A stretch of DNA of 64,000 bases from Rusavskia elegans (Eukaryota > Ascomycota > Lecanoromycetes > Teloschistales > Teloschistaceae), in the NCBI GenBank assembly GCA_011316305.1, contig SAUG01000113.1, forward strand, positions 173,871-237,870, written 5' to 3'. Under the pieces are notes generated by a model. It was not told the origin of the DNA. It did no database searches and worked only from the letters and a program-made list of their open reading frames with translations. Position 1 is the first letter of the stretch. Every line of letters starts with the position of its first letter. This document shows positions 61,226 to 64,000 of the stretch, piece by piece. A program made the translations under genes and the position numbers.

Positions 61226-62299
61226 ACTGAGATATTGTAAAAATTTCGAAAAGAGAAGTTTTCGGTTGTCGTGTCAGGGCAGCTTGATCTTTTGTTACGT
61301 GCCTTGGAGTTTGAAGGCTTGGAGGTGGGAGAAGTCGCCCTCAATTTGTAGACAACGGAAACGAGGCTTCGGAAAAGACTTAATCAGACGATGATGGCTC
61401 TGTACGGAGACACCCGGACAACATGTGTGTTTTCCTGCTGTAGTCAATTGCTTATGCACATCGGTAGCAGGCCCTGATGTGCTTAAAAGCATACATGTTC
61501 CCATGTAGAAGCTTTCGGATATTCTTGCTTCACTGACATCTATAGTCTGGGTACACGACATGAAGGTTGCCCCGCATGCACAGTATGTAGCATGAAGTAT
61601 TGATGCATCTGGCGATCCACACCCGAGATGTCATAAGCGGATGTCACGAAGACGCCCTGCATTGACTGAAAACAGCCCACGAGGCGTTGATCCATGCCTT
61701 TCAAATTCCCGAGTGTGGTTACACAGCCGTCGAGTCGCTGGGCGTAACCATGAAAGGTTGGGCCAGCCGACAGACGCCTGCATCGTGCAGAGCGTGCTGA
61801 ACCATGGCCTGGATCCGAATCCGCAGATCCAAAGCCTCTGTTGAGACGAACAACATGACATGCATTGCACAGTACAGGACAGAGTTCGGATATCCAGTCA
61901 TACCTCTAAGAACCTTTTTTGCTGCTGCATCAGATCGTGAGCTCCAGGCAGGCTTGCTTGGAGAGCTCGAGTTACGCGTCAGCTTGTGGCTCCGAGCGTC
62001 TCCACTGGAGGTGATGTTCATTATTGCATCACGATATAAGCCCGGAACGCATCTGTCGAGCCGACGACCAGTTGACCGAAGACACGTTCCGAGATATACG
62101 CGTCACCTGCAGTCCGGAAGACTGGTGCTCTCACAGATATTCTGTGGCGCCAGCGACCTGAGCGGCTTGAATGTACGAAGTTCTCTGAACGCTCGTCTTC
62201 TCGAATTCACCTCCGTTGATACATGTCCGTATGCGGTCTAGCGTTTTCTCTGCCGCGTCGGCTGTTGCCTCTGATTGGCTTTGCCGGTGTTTTAACGAC
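61226..62299. other. Intergenic region, no supported gene
   Basis: Normal composition. The longest ORF (61804-62241, +) has no domain or signal and poor protein character. Confidence 0.4.
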
Positions 62300-62308
62300 A
62301 CGCATAAC
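62300..62308. repeat. 9-bp target-site duplication ACGCATAAC (left copy)
   Basis: Identical to 62788-62796 on the other side of the MITE. Confidence 0.85.
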
Positions 62309-62787
62309 CGTTATGTCTTCGGGGCGCAAGAACCCATCGCAAGACCTTAGCGGCCGCAAGAATCCCCTACCTTTCTAAGCAGATACAACCCTAATAACTA
62401 GGATTTATAAAAATTATTAATAGTATATCCTCTAGAACTCTATCCGTCTAATAGATCTGCCTCTTTAGAATTCTTACTTTTCTACTGTACAGCTGGGCCT
62501 TGGGGTAAGCCGGGGCTAAGGAGAGGGACTTCGGAAATCTTGGCTGTTTTTGCGGCTCTGCTCTGCTAAAACTATCGATTTAACAGCGCTTTACGATTTA
62601 ATAACGACCCTACGGTCGTATCTTATTAAGAATCGTACAATCGAGTACTTTCGTTAGGTCCTGTAGATTGCACTTACTAGAATCTTTATAGGATATAGTA
62701 TTGGTGGTTTGCTGTATTACAGTTGGTGGGGGATTCTTGCGGCCGCTAAGGTCTTGCGATGGGTTCTTGCGCCCCGAAGACATAACG
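62309..62787. mobile_element. 479-bp Mutator-like MITE with ~62-bp TIRs
   Basis: Both ends read CGTTATGTCTTCGGGGCGCA inward. The inverted repeats run about 62 bp, include GCGGCCGC, and differ at one position. Flanked by the 9-bp duplication ACGCATAAC. Long TIRs with a 9-bp TSD are the signature of Mutator-like elements. Internal ~355 bp has no ORF. The near-identical TIRs suggest recent insertion; no RIP-type changes are seen in the TIRs. Confidence 0.82.
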
Positions 62788-62796
62788 ACGCATAAC

Positions 62797-63434
62797 GTAT
62801 TAGGGACATGTCGAATCTCGATCATGTGGCACATTTTCTGCATTTTCATGCCAGACACCCATCTCGAACTCTCTCTTTGGATCTGCCGATGAATGGCCAT
62901 TTCGATTCCATTCCCAGGTGGCTTTCTTCATCTTTGTGGAACCTCCACGTCAGGCAACTTCTCCACTCGTAGTAATTGACGAATATGCAATAATGCCATG
63001 CTGGAACCAAAAACGTCCTGGCGATTGACTGGAGAGGTTTTGCAGCTGCCGAGATCTGACTGTAACTTGAAGACATGAATTGACGTTTTTCCTCTAGAGA
63101 AGGGGGTGGGTCTGATTAATTGAGACTGATGGGAGTTTGATATGGGCCACGTTTTGTCTACGGCGGGAAGAGGAATTGCATATGCGAGCCTTTCCGTGGT
63201 GCATCGAGTATTGATCGATTGTATTTTACCTTGTACGCCATGTAGTCCTGGAAACATCAAAGGAAGCTCCGGGTCCTTTTCATAGATCTCAATATTTACT
63301 CTCCACTCAATGATCAGTGTGATATATTTACGAGCAATCTCTTTTCAGACCACGAAACAAAGAGAAAGAATCTAATCCCCGTCCAAACATTGATTTCTTT
63401 GCAGCCATCAACTCATCACCCACCAACCTATCAA
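62797..63434. other. Intergenic region, no supported gene
   Basis: No domain, repeat or convincing ORF; may hold the 3' part of the minus-strand ORF that follows if that gene has more exons. Confidence 0.35.
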
Positions 63435-63740
63435 TCAAGCAAGATACCCGGCAAGACACTCCCACCCCACAAGCCGCCATACCTCGGCTTTGAATTTGTT
63501 AACGATATCCTCCCTGCTGATACCAGCCCAGTCTTCGATGCCAAATCGGTTTGGGGCATGCGGGCCCCGGAGTGCGGATTTGAACAGGGTTGTGCTGGAG
63601 GGACCGAAGATGAGTGTGAGGATTGTGGATTGGAGGGGTTGGGAGCGGAGGAGCGGCGAATGAGGATGAGGGAGTGGAGGAGGAAGTGGAGTAGTAGTTT
63701 CTGGTGGAGCGCTAATGGTGGTGGTTTGGGAGTCATCCAT
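63435..63740 (-). CDS. Hypothetical protein, possibly partial
   Basis: 101 residues from MDDSQTTT. A Pro/Thr/His-rich first third is followed by a more ordered part (STILTLIFGPSSTTLF, FGIEDWAGISREDIVNKFKA, VWRLVGWECLAGYL). The open frame reaches further upstream to 63998, near the window edge. A donor-like GGGTATCT lies at the stop, so a further exon is possible. The opposite strand also has a 199-codon ORF; I prefer the minus strand because its hydrophobic and charged residues look protein-like. Family unknown. Confidence 0.3.
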   Translation of the reverse strand: MDDSQTTTISAPPETTTPLPPPLPHPHSPLLRSQPLQSTILTLIFGPSSTTLFKSALRGPHAPNRFGIEDWAGISREDIVNKFKAEVWRLVGWECLAGYLA

Positions 63741-64000
63741 GTTGATTCCAGCCGACAGGAAGCAAGCTGTGCTTTTCTCAAGGAGGAGGATCAAATACGG
63801 AGCCTGCCTTTCCTTTTCCTTCCTCTTTCTCGCTCTTCCTTCTTCTTCCCTTTTCCGCTTCTGCGAGTTATCATTTTGATGGGCCCCGGAATGCATAATT
63901 GGGTTTTCGTCCCCACTATTACGGAGCCATGCCTCATCGTCCTCGCCGAAAACGAAAGTTTTCAGGACCTCGCTGATTCTTTGGAGTAGGAAAAACATCC

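Noticed and set aside
63390..63989. 199-codon plus-strand ORF near the right edge
   Set aside because: Antisense to the more protein-like minus-strand ORF; Glu/Arg-rich run is a mirror of its Pro/His-rich part.

Overview
The window is nuclear DNA of a filamentous ascomycete (Pezizomycotina, most likely a eurotiomycete-like mould). Three things point there: short GT-AG introns of about 40 to 170 nt with fungal branch points, single-copy genes typical of such fungi (tel1, nup192, zrg17, mip1, an Ldb19-type arrestin), and a long AT-rich block with the mark of repeat-induced point mutation (RIP).

Layout. Bases 1-20371 are an ordinary gene-dense segment: zrg17 (-), a PIG-Y/Eri1-like GPI-synthesis protein (+), the ATM-type kinase tel1 (-, nine exons), the inner-ring nucleoporin nup192 (+, four exons) and a CofD/YvcK-like protein (-). 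Bases 20380-47758 are a 27.4-kb RIP-mutated block. Bases 47767-64000 return to normal composition: a probable small secreted protein, an unknown secreted protein, an Slx8-like SUMO-targeted ubiquitin ligase (-), mitochondrial DNA polymerase gamma (+), an Ldb19/Art1-type arrestin (+), a tandemly duplicated cysteine-rich segment and a Mutator-like MITE.

The main discovery is the structure of the AT-rich block. Its outer ends are near-perfect inverted repeats of about 43-50 bp, starting GGAGCCTTCTAACC on each side. They are flanked by the same 8-bp direct repeat, AAACTGAT. The whole block therefore looks like one TIR element that landed 91 bp upstream of the CofD-like gene and became a sink for other elements. 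Inside it I could resolve: a SINE-like insertion with an 18-bp target duplication and a paralogous empty site; a long-TIR MITE; a solo LTR with TSD TTCAA; a 3.3-kb gag-only LTR element (B, TSD AAAAT) split by an opposite-strand copy of the same family (A, TSD ATCTT); and a Ty3/Gypsy chromovirus (D, about 10.6 kb as found) that holds a third 3.3-kb copy (C, TSD TTTCT) and a 602-bp DNA MITE (TSD TATA). Most of it lacks CpA/TpG but keeps CpG, so RIP rather than CpG methylation decay shaped it. Patches that escaped RIP allow the insertions to be ordered in time.

No CRISPR, operon, rRNA or functional tRNA gene was seen. The host genes serve unrelated housekeeping roles: zinc supply to the ER, GPI anchors, DNA-damage signalling, nuclear pore, mtDNA replication, protein quality control and endocytosis. 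Multi-exon genes are given as one span, with exon limits in the evidence.
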